From: Blattamonas nauphoetae
Taxonomy: Eukaryota; Preaxostyla; Oxymonadida
Reading direction: 5' to 3'
Length of the DNA stretch: 64,000 nucleotides
Assembly (NCBI GenBank): GCA_033064195.1
Contig: JARBJD010000208.1
Location: forward strand, 1 to 64,000
Position numbers and translations under genes: made by a program. The notes under the pieces are model-generated. The model was given only the letters and a program-made list of their open reading frames with translations, was not told where the DNA came from and made no database searches. Positions 24,081 through 34,602 of this stretch are shown piece by piece (within the stretch, counting starts at the first letter, position 1; the number at the start of each line of letters is the position of its first letter).

Positions 24081-27000
24081 ATGTCTTTTGTATCTCTTGC
24101 ATTCGTTTGGGCATGTGCTTCCAGAACAGCGAGCGACTGTGGAGGACTCTCGTTGTCTTCACTTCTCCTTCAGTCCGAAACAAACTCCGAATCCAGTCGA
24201 ATTTCGCGTTCAGTTCAATTGCCAAATTTTGCATGGAGAACAAGCCCAATCTCATTCTCATCCGAATATCTTTCCATAATTGGTTCGGAGATGACTATTC
24301 TCTCACCTGATTGGGAAAATGACTTGAGTTCATCTTCTAAAGGTGCATCCAATCACCGAAATCCTGAAACGAGTTCTTCCTCCTCCATTTTCAGCATCAG
24401 GAATTCAACGATCTCCATGACTTCCCTCGTTTTCGATTTACACTTGCCTCACGAGGATTCTTGGCATGCGTGCTCTCTTGGCTGGAATTCGCATGTTTCT
24501 GCTTCGTTGTCAACATTCCTCGTCGATGCTGGAAAGTCGCCGTTCGTGCTTATTCCGTCGACCTCTGACTTGAATTCGGCGTGTTCGCTCACAGTCTCGC
24601 ATTGTATGCTCAAAAACGAGGACAATCAGATTGGTTCATTTTTGGAGATTGATCCTGCCCTCCCTTCAACAGAATCAGTCGACATCTCGCTCTCATCCAT
24701 CTGCCTCAACTCACAGACCCTCTTCACCAACAACGGACCATCATTCTCGTCATTACCATCGGAACATGACTTCACAAATGATTGCCAGATCCAATCCGCC
24801 ATGAGTGATTGCCAGTTCTTCAATCTCTCCTCCAACTCTCCCCATCCCACATCTCCCAGTTTTCCTTCCCTTCGAGAGAGAATTATTGGATGCGAAGTCA
24901 GATCAGTTCGAAACGCTCTTGAAGGAACAATCACCACAAAGCTGGGAACGCAAAGCAAATTCTTGATGCAGAACAGCAGTTTGTTGGAATGTGTGAACGA
25001 GGAAGTCGAGGAGACCACCAAAACATATGACACGATTGCTGAAATCACATCCTCCTCACAGAAAATCAGCCATGGTCCAGAATTCACGCACTACGCCTTC
25101 CGCGGATGCACAATCAAAGCAACCAACATGACAACGTCATTTGTCCTCATCACACTCAACCCACTTTCTGGAAATGTGGAATTCGTGGATTGTTCGTTTG
25201 AGGTGGAATGCAATTCTGTCCACAACACTCTCGTCACAACCTCATCCGTTCGAGCGAACAAAGTGAAGTGCCTGATCGACACCTGCAAGTTCAAGTTTTG
25301 GAGAGAAACTGAAACATCGACGGAAGAAAGTCAAATCAACCTGTACAACTTTCAAGAGATCAGCGTCGTCTCGTCGACCTTCTCCCCTTCATCCTCCAAA
25401 TTCTCCTCTGCACGTGCAATCGCCCTCTCCAACCCCATTTCCTTCCTCTTCTTCTCCAACAATACGTTCACCCGACAGACCTCATCTGGAAATGGAGGAG
25501 CTCTCTATCTGCCGTTTTCGATTATGCGCTTCTTCCACTGCCTCTTCGAAGGGAACAAAGCTTTCAACGGCGGAGCATTCTACACATCTTCACGGTATCA
25601 TCACATCTCCTTCTGCAACTTCACGCAAAATGAGGCGACGAGAGGGGGAGGAGCGATCTTTTCAAACTATCTTTTGCGATTGTGGATGTTTGACTGTCAT
25701 TTTGATGAAAACCAAGCTTTCCAGAAATACGAGAACGACGAAACACAACTGACGCATTATCGAGGAAACGATATTCATTCACATGGAAACACTCCAAATG
25801 GAATTGATTCGACAACAGTGTTTGGATGCACGTCGACGTCAGAAACACCAAAATATGGATATTATCAGACTAATCTTCTCAATGGAAAGAATCCAAACGA
25901 AGCCATTCTCCTTCCTTCACCGTCTGCCTCGAGATTCTCGAATGTCCTCTTCGTGGAAGTAGGAGAGAGTGGGACGTGTTCGGAGGGAGATCCGTGTGGG
26001 AATCTGGCTGCAGCTCTTTCTCAAATCAGCACAGATCCGTCTCTCATCAACCTCGGAAATGGGATCTTCGAAGAAAGCTCTCTGGACATCTCGAAACCAG
26101 TTGAACTGCGAGGCCTCGGCTTCCTGGTGAACACATCCACGTTCACCACTCTCAAAACATCGTGTGTTGTGTCTGGTGGTGGAAATGTGACTCTGATGTC
26201 ACTCTCGTTGAAACCACTGGCCACAAGCTCGACTGTTTTCACGATGCAGTCAACAAGCCGATCCTTCCTGTCGAATGTGAAGATCGAGTGCATTTCTGGT
26301 CATCTCGCCCCTCTCCTCTCGTTCTCGTCTGGCACCTCGACTGTCCACAGCAGCTGGTTCAGTTCGATCGAGATGGAGAATCAAGCTGTTCTTGAAATCA
26401 CAGGAACCGCAGGTGTGACTTTCCATTCAGCGTGGTTCATGGAAATCACTCGTCTGAACGGGAATGGAGGGAGTTGCATTGATTCGAAGACATCTGGAGT
26501 GCTCTCGTTCATCCAGACGAACATGGCTCATTGTTCATCTTCAGGGAGAGCTGGCTGTTTGGATCTCACAGCACAAAGTACAACAAGCCAAGTGTCCTTC
26601 GCCACCACCATCTTCACAACGAACACAGCCAACTCTTCTCTTTCACTTTTCGGGAATGACATCGCCCACACCGGCTTTGTTTCATCAAACATCAGCACAA
26701 TCTCGAACTGTCGATCCCTCAGTGCTCTCCCTCACATCCTCGTCAACGAAACGTCGACTTCAAACCTTGTGTGTCCAGTTCGCTACTTCACGTTGAATGG
26801 AATCGATCACCCACTCGCTGCTCAATTCGAAGAGGGTGTTCCGCGCTCTTGGTTCAAAGGATTTCAGGAAGAGATTGATGTTCTGATGGAATCTTCCACT
26901 GAAGTCACTCTTCGTATTTCTGGGACGCAAACCTTCACACCATTCGAAGTCATCAAGAAGGTTGTCGTCATCCGTACATGCACTCTCAAGCCACAAGAAT

Positions 27001-30000
27001 ACACCAAAAGATTAGCCTACGTTGGACAGGCTGGTTCTCTTGGATTCTTTGAAGTCCCAATCTCGCTTGCTGGCACATTCACTGTCACTCCGTTTGTTGT
27101 TGCTCAAACAGCGATAAGACTCTATTTTCTGACTCTCTCCATCACCATGTCAGTCTCTCAACAGAACGTCCCGTTCGTCCAATGCAACGGTGGAATACTC
27201 CGCTTTGACACAGTGACATTCTTGACTCCATCTGGTCTGATCTTGACTGGTTGCTCGTTGATAGAATGCTCAGCAACAACTCTCGACTTTTTGGCTTCAT
27301 CGATCGCGAACGTGACATCTGACCGAGACGGAGCGGTGTTCCACGCAACAAACTGCTCATTCCAAAGTTTGAGCTCGTCGTTCAAAAACTGTCGAGCGAG
27401 AAATGGAGGAGCAGTGGCGATTGAACTTTCTGGGTCGAAGACGATTCTGGTGACACACGAAAGCACATCGACATTCGCCACGTCATTCTCAGAATGTGTG
27501 GCAGTTGGAGAGAGTTCAGGCGGATCGAACTCGCTAGGACGAGGAGGAGCCTTGTTCGTTTCTGGGACATCGACTCACTCGGCACCGATCCGCTTCAACA
27601 GCTCGTCGACGAACCACGCTCGATTCGAAAACAACATCGCTGATCTTGGAATGGATCTCTTCATCACGTCTGATCTGTTCAACGGAAAAGAAACTGAATC
27701 GATCGCTTCCTTCGGTGGTGGTTCGATGAGTGCTGACGACCACGTCGCGATCGAAGGCCGTCCATCGTCTGATTCTGAACTGATTGGTCTGCTGATCCCA
27801 ACACCGAAAGTGTCGGTGAATGGATCGATCACAGAAATCATGACAGGAAAGAGTGGAGAAGACACTGCGAGCTGCAAATGGACATCGACCTTCTGTGCGA
27901 CACTCGGCTATGGAATCAAGCACTTGACGAAGAAATATTCAACAGGCGAGCTTTTCCCGCAGTCGATCCAATTTGTGTGGAACATGACGTACAACGAGAC
28001 AGGAGTTGTTGTGAATGATCAGGACGTGTCAGTGAGTGGAACAACAGCGAAGACTCCTTCACAAGCGTCAATTCTTCGGACGATTGTGGAGATTGTGCCG
28101 AGCACGACTGCCTCGTCGCTCTTCACAATCAAGAATGGTTCCAAGCTGTCTGTCTCTGGTCTGGACCTCCGTCCGATCGCGAAGTGTGGGTTGTTCGATT
28201 TGGAGGCGGATGGAGACTGTCTGATTGTGTCTGATGTTGGTGTGGTGTGCTCAGATGGGACAGAATATTGGAAGGCGTTGATCAAATCGAGTGGTCGTCC
28301 AGTTTCGATTGATTCGTGTACGTTCAACACGTCAAACGGCGGAACAGCGACACTCACCCAACCACTCATCCAGCTCGTCCCTCCATCAGCGGATGTTGTT
28401 CCGTCAGCTGCCATCACTCTTCGCTCTGTCAGCATCTCGTCGTTCAAGTCGACAAGGATGATTGTTGAGATCGACACTGATGGAGCGATTTCCGTTCTGA
28501 ACACTCTCTTCTCGTCGTGTTCCTGCTCTTCTGAAATGAAAGGAAAAGTGATTCTTGTGAAAACATCGAAGTTGGACGAGTCGATCACGAAAGAGCGTTG
28601 GAGTGGAAGTGTTGTGGAAGGAGTGGAGGCGAGCTGGTTCTACGGACAGGATCGCTCTCTTGCTTCCACTTCTGGCCTGTTCGAGGTGTCTCTTCTGTTG
28701 ATGTTGGGGGATGGTCCGTCCGACGCAGTTCTTGTTTCGTCGACATCGCATTCCAGTCCTCACATCAACTGTGGATCGTCTGCTCTGCCCTGCTCGACAT
28801 TCGAAGCCTCTCTTCGCTCATCCTCGAATCACTCCATCAACACAATCGTCATCGCCCAATCAAGTCTTCTGGAATCTCCATTCGTCTCTGACTCGTCTTT
28901 GACAATCCAATCACAAAGTGAAAAGCAGCTTCTCACACTCCGTGCGACAGCGCAGTTTGAAATCAGCAATGATTCGGCTGTTCTTCTTCTTTCCTCGCTT
29001 CAGATGCCAATTGATTCGACATGCTCGTCGTCTCCTGTCTTTCTGGCGTCGAAGGGCGAATTGCACCTCTCCTCATCTCAAATCGGTACTGATACCCTCA
29101 CTCTCCTCCATCCTGATATGACAACTCTCTTCGAAGTGTTAAGTGAGGGAACATTCCGTCTGACTGAGTCGATCATCAAAAATGTGCAGTTCACCAATCC
29201 CGACAAAGGAACAGCGATCCTTCTCGAAAAGGGTGCGACTTTCGTCACAGACTCGTCTTCGATTTTCGAAGCGATTTCGTCGAATGGAACTGGATCACAC
29301 ATTTTTGTTTGTTCTGACAATCTCAGCCAGACTGCCACAACCTCACCGCTTCTTGATTTCAACTCAACGATTCCTCTTCCCACCAACACTCTCTTCCCAG
29401 AAACTGACAAGAATCGCTTCTTCGGAAGAGAAGGACCGGAAGAGTGGAGTCTTCTTTATTTATGGCATCCACACACAAGTGGATCAGTGCACATCAACAC
29501 AGCTGGACAAGATCATCCGAATTGTGGAACCGAACACTTGCCCTGTTCGTCTCTCCTCTCCGCTCACGATAAACTGACTGAAGCAAACCAAACAGTCATT
29601 CTAGAATCAGACACATCGCTTTCCTCCACTCTCCTCGCGAAATCGACTGGTTCTGTGATCTCTTCGGAGTCCTCTTCGTTTGTGGTGTCGCTGACATCGT
29701 CGGCACAATTCAGTGTTCAGCCATCGACCTCTCTGACTCTGACGAATCTCATTGTATCTCTTCCCGATGCCATCACCAAAACAGTCTTTCTTGTCTCAGT
29801 TGGATCGCTCTCCCTCTCCTCTCTCGACGTTCGAACAACAGCCGTTTCGTCATCGTCCATCACGCCTCTCTTCTCTGTCTCATCTGACTCTCTCACTCTG
29901 ACAGACACAAACATGCTCTTCGCTCATCTCTTCGAACTGACTTCGTCGAGTGTGATCGCACAGATGGGAGGGAAGCTCGAAATGACGAGTTGTGAAATCG

Positions 30001-33000
30001 CGAATGTCTCAAAAGTGGCGGGTGATGGAAGTGTGATCTGCTCGACACTGACCTCAGCCACAGACACACTCAGCGTTGTTGGATGCTCGTTCTCGTCGTG
30101 TTCGTCGGGTGGAAAGGGAGGAGTGATCTTCGTTTCTTGTGGTGCAGCTGTTCCGTCCTCCAATCTGATCATCCGATCGACTTTTGACAGTTCATGTTCG
30201 TGTGGATCGTCAGAAAAGGGAAGTTGGGTGTTTGTTGAAGGCCACTTGCTCTCCTCTCTCGTTGCCAAGTCGAACTGGCAAGCAACGATCACTTCTCTCT
30301 CCACACCAACACACGATTCTCTGTTGTGGGGAACAGACCTTTCGGAGTTGTCGTCGTCTGATTATCGTTCAGTGAGTCTGCTCGCTTTCCTCGCAGAATA
30401 CAACAGCAACTCCATCTCAGTTGGATCAGGTGGAAAAGACGTGTCTGGCTGTGGTGACACAAATCGGAGATGTGTTGGACTTGACTTGGCTCACTCGCAT
30501 CTCGCAGGAGATGGAACCCACACACTCGTCATCCACTCTGAAACTTCTCTCGCCTCAACAATCTCAATCGGAACTCACGACCTCACCATCTCTCCATTTG
30601 ATGATTCAGCTTTGGTTTCAGTTGGTCCAAGTGGTGGATTTGCTGTCCCACGATCACTGCTCACACTCGCCCAGCTTGTCTTTCAGAGCGACTCGACAGC
30701 TCGTTCATCATCGTTGTTCGCAATCTCAGAATGCTCGTTCTCATCATTCGTCCTCTCCTCGTCTGCTCTGATTTCGCACTCTGCTGGCACTCTCAAGCTC
30801 GACTCGTCCAATTTCTCGTCGATCGTCCGAAAAGTCGGAAATGGAGGAGTTCTCGAAAGTGAGATGAAGGAATGGATGAAGCTGCTTGTCGATTCTGTGT
30901 TGCTGAAATCAGTTTCTGTGTGGAATGGATTGGGAGATGGCTTGTTCGTGTCGTTCGCTTCGATCTCTTCTCCTTCGAAGATCCCCGAGTTCACACTGAC
31001 GAACCTGAAATACTCAGTGACAACCCAAACGAACACTGTGCCTCGTTTTGTGTGGATTGAAGGGAATGATCTGTCGTCGTGGCTGCGTTCGTCGGATGAG
31101 CGTTTGGATGGGTCGTATGGAATTGGAGTTGACGAGGAGTGGCTGTGGAGTGTGGACAAATCGGAAAACCTGTCGACGTCGCTGGTGTTCTATCTGAAAG
31201 CAGGAAGTGGGCCGATTGGGATTTCGGAAAGTGGACGAGACCATCCTCGTTGTGGATACTTCTCTCTGTGGTGCTCGTCGATGAGTCAGGCGATGAGTCG
31301 AGGAGAAGAGATGGGAGCGTCTCAGATGAATGTGATGGGATCAGCGGAAGTTTTGATTGGTGTGGATCTTTGGAACGAGATGAGGATGAAAGGGAAGCCG
31401 CTGATGTCTCGATTGCGAATGAGGAAGACAGGATGGTTCAGTGAAGTTGGAGGGGACACTGTGCACTTTGAGAGTCTTCTGTTTGAGATTGAGACTGAAG
31501 AACGAACACTCTCTCCGTTCACTGTGACAAGCGGGCACATGAATGTGAGCAACGTGGAACTGAAAGTGATTGATTCATCCGAAATCTCGCTCTTCAAATC
31601 TCATTCTTCCCAACTCTCGCTCCAAACGATTCGATTCTCGGAAACGACGTCGAAGTTGGGAACGATTGTGGAATGCGAAGGAGGCATCGCGACACTCTCT
31701 GATATCCAACTCTCCTCACTCTCCTTCTCCAAAACACCGTTCGTCGCCTCCCACTTCGATTCCGTCCACTTAAAAGAGATCGCAACACAGAACATCTCGA
31801 TTGACCAGCTCGTCTCGATCTCCGACGGATCAGACTTTCAAATCATCAGCTGCACGTTCGAAGGCCCCTCTCAATCTCCCCCGTCCTCCACCAACAATCA
31901 CGATGAGAACGAAGACACGAATGAAATCTGCTCGTGGTCGACAGGAGCAGTCTCCATCACCAGCACGACAGCCAGGATCGTCGGCTCTGTGTTCGCTTAC
32001 TTCATGGGCGGCGCTATCATCACCCAAAACTCCAACGTGTCGATTGAAGGAATGAACTTTCACGACAACTCTCCCAGCAACACCTCGTTCCCCTCAGCTC
32101 GACGGAACGTTCGGTGTGTGGACGGAGAAGTGAGGATCGGGAGTCTGAGTGGAGGAGACGGGTTTGAGTCGCCCTCGCTGTGGGTTTCGAGTGAGAATTG
32201 TGTTGTTCGTCGGAACGAGACTCCAGTGGAAGCAACTCACTTTGTTCCTTCTTTGGATGTTTCGAAGAGTTCAGTGGTGATGAACAAGAACAAATCGATG
32301 ACGATCACACTCATTGGCTCGCTCTTCATTCCTTGCTCGCTGTTCCTGGAAGTGTCAGAAACGACATCGTCCAAACTGAACAAGACGCCTCTCCTTGTCT
32401 CACTCACTCCATCCACCACACTCTCCTTCTCCGAAACAGAAATGATCCTGACACTTTCTCACTCTGAACTGAACAAGTCGCTGAATGTGGACTCGGAACT
32501 GAGTGGATGTTTGGTGTTTGGGGATGGAGTTCGTTCGTCGTCGTTTGTGTTGAAGAAGAGTTTGGTGGATGAGAAGAAAGCATTCGGAGCAGCGATGATG
32601 AAATGGCTTCTTCCTCTGATCTGTGGAGTGGTTGTGTTGGGATTGATTCTTGTGTTGGTGATTGTGTTGCTGGCTCGTCGACGACGAAACGAAAAGAAGA
32701 AGAAGAATGAAGGACTTCTGACGAACCAAGAACTGAACGAAGAAGAGATTGTGAAAGAAGATGTCTTTCCTGATCACTCACTCGGAACAGGCGCATTTGT
32801 GTTCGAAGAAACAGACAAAGAACATAGTGTCTTCAATGGTGAGACAAGAGAGCAGAGAGATGGAAAGGAGATCTGCGACGAAAACGTGCGATCAGGGCCG
32901 AGTTTTGGAGAAGAAGTGTTAGTTGGGATGAATGAGAGAGCGCAGGTGTCGTCAGCGCCGAAGTATGTGAGTCTGTACGAGAAGCTTCATGGGAACCGCA

Positions 33001-33641
33001 CATCAACGATGGGAGAGAAGCAGCGGATTGTGTTTCAACTTGTGAGTGCGCTGCGCCACCTGGCAGAATCTCAGCCATCTCACGAAGTGTTGACTCGTCT
33101 CTCGCCACACGTGGTTCTGCTGAACGAGAAAGAGGAGATTCGTTTTGATGTTCACAACACTGTGCGAGGACGAGAACACTTCGGGAAGTTCACAGCAGAA
33201 GAGGCATCGCGTCGACGGGAAGACGAGCAGCGATGGCAAGCGCCAGAAACAGACGAGAAGAAGGAGGGAGAGGTGGATGGGCCAGCAGCGTCAGTTTTTA
33301 GCTTGGGTCTTCTGCTAGCCGAGGTGGACACAGGCCAAGTTCCGTTTGGAGAGGTGGATGGGATCAACGCGCATCGGATGGCAGGGACAGGAACACCTCC
33401 GAACATGGACGGGATGAACGAGGATCTAAAAAGTCTGATTTTGGAGTGTCTGGAACTGAACCCGTCCGACCGACCGAGTCTGGACACGATTCTGTCGACA
33501 CTGAACTCGATCTCTTTGAAGTCGGTCCGCCCTCCCATCGCACCCGACGCGGTTGGACAAGGAGTGGATGGTGATTGTCAGCGACTAAACACTGATCAGA
33601 TGAGAGACACAGCGAACAACCACTTCCTCTTCTTCGCTTGA
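24081..33641 (+). CDS. Giant beta-helix receptor with pseudokinase tail (copy A)
   Basis: A single exon of 3,186 residues is read from ATG 24,081. This start is preferred over 23,991 because copy B has no in-frame ATG further upstream and a hydrophobic leader follows directly (MSFVSLAFVWACASRT). The ectodomain of about 2,800 residues is Ser/Thr/Asn-rich beta-helix sequence with repeated caps of the type GxDxxxCGxxxxxCxSLxxA. These lie near residues 629, 1255, 1560, 1807, 2115 and 2381. One transmembrane helix (about 2,838-2,863; LICGVVVLGLILVLVIVLLA) is followed by RRRRNEKKKK. The cytoplasmic part has a conserved LLTNQELN motif and a kinase-like C-lobe at about 2,980-3,146. There HRD and DFG are replaced (LTRLSPHVVLLN, RFDVH), while QAPE and NPSDRPS remain. 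No glycine loop or VAIK lysine is seen. It is probably a surface receptor or adhesin with a non-catalytic signalling tail; ligand unknown. Confidence 0.9.
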   Translation: MSFVSLAFVWACASRTASDCGGLSLSSLLLQSETNSESSRISRSVQLPNFAWRTSPISFSSEYLSIIGSEMTILSPDWENDLSSSSKGASNHRNPETSSSSSIFSIRNSTISMTSLVFDLHLPHEDSWHACSLGWNSHVSASLSTFLVDAGKSPFVLIPSTSDLNSACSLTVSHCMLKNEDNQIGSFLEIDPALPSTESVDISLSSICLNSQTLFTNNGPSFSSLPSEHDFTNDCQIQSAMSDCQFFNLSSNSPHPTSPSFPSLRERIIGCEVRSVRNALEGTITTKLGTQSKFLMQNSSLLECVNEEVEETTKTYDTIAEITSSSQKISHGPEFTHYAFRGCTIKATNMTTSFVLITLNPLSGNVEFVDCSFEVECNSVHNTLVTTSSVRANKVKCLIDTCKFKFWRETETSTEESQINLYNFQEISVVSSTFSPSSSKFSSARAIALSNPISFLFFSNNTFTRQTSSGNGGALYLPFSIMRFFHCLFEGNKAFNGGAFYTSSRYHHISFCNFTQNEATRGGGAIFSNYLLRLWMFDCHFDENQAFQKYENDETQLTHYRGNDIHSHGNTPNGIDSTTVFGCTSTSETPKYGYYQTNLLNGKNPNEAILLPSPSASRFSNVLFVEVGESGTCSEGDPCGNLAAALSQISTDPSLINLGNGIFEESSLDISKPVELRGLGFLVNTSTFTTLKTSCVVSGGGNVTLMSLSLKPLATSSTVFTMQSTSRSFLSNVKIECISGHLAPLLSFSSGTSTVHSSWFSSIEMENQAVLEITGTAGVTFHSAWFMEITRLNGNGGSCIDSKTSGVLSFIQTNMAHCSSSGRAGCLDLTAQSTTSQVSFATTIFTTNTANSSLSLFGNDIAHTGFVSSNISTISNCRSLSALPHILVNETSTSNLVCPVRYFTLNGIDHPLAAQFEEGVPRSWFKGFQEEIDVLMESSTEVTLRISGTQTFTPFEVIKKVVVIRTCTLKPQEYTKRLAYVGQAGSLGFFEVPISLAGTFTVTPFVVAQTAIRLYFLTLSITMSVSQQNVPFVQCNGGILRFDTVTFLTPSGLILTGCSLIECSATTLDFLASSIANVTSDRDGAVFHATNCSFQSLSSSFKNCRARNGGAVAIELSGSKTILVTHESTSTFATSFSECVAVGESSGGSNSLGRGGALFVSGTSTHSAPIRFNSSSTNHARFENNIADLGMDLFITSDLFNGKETESIASFGGGSMSADDHVAIEGRPSSDSELIGLLIPTPKVSVNGSITEIMTGKSGEDTASCKWTSTFCATLGYGIKHLTKKYSTGELFPQSIQFVWNMTYNETGVVVNDQDVSVSGTTAKTPSQASILRTIVEIVPSTTASSLFTIKNGSKLSVSGLDLRPIAKCGLFDLEADGDCLIVSDVGVVCSDGTEYWKALIKSSGRPVSIDSCTFNTSNGGTATLTQPLIQLVPPSADVVPSAAITLRSVSISSFKSTRMIVEIDTDGAISVLNTLFSSCSCSSEMKGKVILVKTSKLDESITKERWSGSVVEGVEASWFYGQDRSLASTSGLFEVSLLLMLGDGPSDAVLVSSTSHSSPHINCGSSALPCSTFEASLRSSSNHSINTIVIAQSSLLESPFVSDSSLTIQSQSEKQLLTLRATAQFEISNDSAVLLLSSLQMPIDSTCSSSPVFLASKGELHLSSSQIGTDTLTLLHPDMTTLFEVLSEGTFRLTESIIKNVQFTNPDKGTAILLEKGATFVTDSSSIFEAISSNGTGSHIFVCSDNLSQTATTSPLLDFNSTIPLPTNTLFPETDKNRFFGREGPEEWSLLYLWHPHTSGSVHINTAGQDHPNCGTEHLPCSSLLSAHDKLTEANQTVILESDTSLSSTLLAKSTGSVISSESSSFVVSLTSSAQFSVQPSTSLTLTNLIVSLPDAITKTVFLVSVGSLSLSSLDVRTTAVSSSSITPLFSVSSDSLTLTDTNMLFAHLFELTSSSVIAQMGGKLEMTSCEIANVSKVAGDGSVICSTLTSATDTLSVVGCSFSSCSSGGKGGVIFVSCGAAVPSSNLIIRSTFDSSCSCGSSEKGSWVFVEGHLLSSLVAKSNWQATITSLSTPTHDSLLWGTDLSELSSSDYRSVSLLAFLAEYNSNSISVGSGGKDVSGCGDTNRRCVGLDLAHSHLAGDGTHTLVIHSETSLASTISIGTHDLTISPFDDSALVSVGPSGGFAVPRSLLTLAQLVFQSDSTARSSSLFAISECSFSSFVLSSSALISHSAGTLKLDSSNFSSIVRKVGNGGVLESEMKEWMKLLVDSVLLKSVSVWNGLGDGLFVSFASISSPSKIPEFTLTNLKYSVTTQTNTVPRFVWIEGNDLSSWLRSSDERLDGSYGIGVDEEWLWSVDKSENLSTSLVFYLKAGSGPIGISESGRDHPRCGYFSLWCSSMSQAMSRGEEMGASQMNVMGSAEVLIGVDLWNEMRMKGKPLMSRLRMRKTGWFSEVGGDTVHFESLLFEIETEERTLSPFTVTSGHMNVSNVELKVIDSSEISLFKSHSSQLSLQTIRFSETTSKLGTIVECEGGIATLSDIQLSSLSFSKTPFVASHFDSVHLKEIATQNISIDQLVSISDGSDFQIISCTFEGPSQSPPSSTNNHDENEDTNEICSWSTGAVSITSTTARIVGSVFAYFMGGAIITQNSNVSIEGMNFHDNSPSNTSFPSARRNVRCVDGEVRIGSLSGGDGFESPSLWVSSENCVVRRNETPVEATHFVPSLDVSKSSVVMNKNKSMTITLIGSLFIPCSLFLEVSETTSSKLNKTPLLVSLTPSTTLSFSETEMILTLSHSELNKSLNVDSELSGCLVFGDGVRSSSFVLKKSLVDEKKAFGAAMMKWLLPLICGVVVLGLILVLVIVLLARRRRNEKKKKNEGLLTNQELNEEEIVKEDVFPDHSLGTGAFVFEETDKEHSVFNGETREQRDGKEICDENVRSGPSFGEEVLVGMNERAQVSSAPKYVSLYEKLHGNRTSTMGEKQRIVFQLVSALRHLAESQPSHEVLTRLSPHVVLLNEKEEIRFDVHNTVRGREHFGKFTAEEASRRREDEQRWQAPETDEKKEGEVDGPAASVFSLGLLLAEVDTGQVPFGEVDGINAHRMAGTGTPPNMDGMNEDLKSLILECLELNPSDRPSLDTILSTLNSISLKSVRPPIAPDAVGQGVDGDCQRLNTDQMRDTANNHFLFFA

Positions 33642-34602
33642 CTCTTTCACGTCATCAATCCATCACCATCCAAAGACGCCCCATCGACGTCCACCCGTTT
33701 TCTCTTATCCATTTCATCTTCAACTCTGATCATTCTTTTATCATCCACAACTTTACCCATCACAATCACGCCAACACTTCAACTGCTCTTCCCATGCCAT
33801 CTGAACCACCCACATTTCAGACACATTCGGCAACTATAACACTATTTCTGATTCTCACTATCTACTCACCAACCACGTTCCACGTCACACTTTCGTATGT
33901 GAAGAGAATCATCATCTTGATTTGGAATGAACGTTCCTGTTCATTATGTCTTCTTTTGGCGTCTGCTTCCTGATTTTCACCTTTCGCCATCAGCCACTTT
34001 TCTTTCCTTTCCGTCTCTTCACCGTTCCTTTCTTGTCTGTCCAGACCTTCTCAGTTGAAACTGGACAGACAAATGCTTTCGTTCTCACAGAGTGATGTCT
34101 CCTCGACGACCGACTGGTTCATCGAAAGATGGATTGGTCCATTCACTTTGGAGGCAGCTTGGACCCATTTCACGACATACTCACAAAAGCTCGTTCGCAT
34201 TTCTGTTTCCATTGTCACCCCATCACATCATTCTATCATCATTTTCTCGCTATTGAATCCAATCTGAGTCTGTATCATAAGCCTTGTGGAATTTCCCGAA
34301 CTGAAAACTCCAATGAGGGTGGATCAGATTCTCTCTGAATCAGAATAGTCAATCATTCAATTAACGATCTGATCTACTCGCTAAACACAGCAAGCCCCCG
34401 ATTCTCTGTCACTAAAGTGTGATGTTTGCTTCCACGCCAGTCTGACGAACAATCGCACACAATCGATCATCTCTCTCTCAACAGTCCAAACGGACAAAGA
34501 TCACGACTATTCCTGACACTGACTATCGTTCGAACCTTATTAAATGAACACTAGGCTAAAAGAGGAAGATCGGCCCGTTACAGTACATGTCAAGCTGACG
34601 TG
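33642..34602 (+). other. 3' flank of copy A and leader of copy B
   Basis: No gene is seen here. The first 400 bp are pyrimidine-rich 3' flank, homologous to the flank after copy B (shared phrase TTTTGGCGTCTGCTTCCT). The boundary repeat begins at 34,077. The last part, with CGGCCCGTTACAGTACATGT just before the start codon, is conserved between the copies and probably holds the promoter and 5' UTR. Confidence 0.6.
34077..34265 (+). repeat. Unit boundary repeat, copy 2 of 3
   Basis: Near-identical to 23,555-23,745. It sits between the 3' flank of receptor A and the leader of receptor B and defines the junction of the tandem duplication. Confidence 0.9.

Larger units (their letters stand above)
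23555..34076 (+). repeat. Tandem duplication unit 1 (10.52 kb), with receptor gene A
   Basis: The unit starts at the sequence TTTCGTTCTCACAGAG at 23,555 and recurs from 34,077 (offset 10,522 bp). Homology covers the boundary block, the non-coding leader, the receptor gene and its 3' flank. Most of the first ~190 bp is near identical between the units. Confidence 0.9.

Noticed and set aside
26021-33538. Many antisense frames of 60-190 codons under receptors A and B
   Set aside because: They mirror the Ser/Thr/Leu-rich coding strand, recur at matching positions in both copies, and have no independent motifs.
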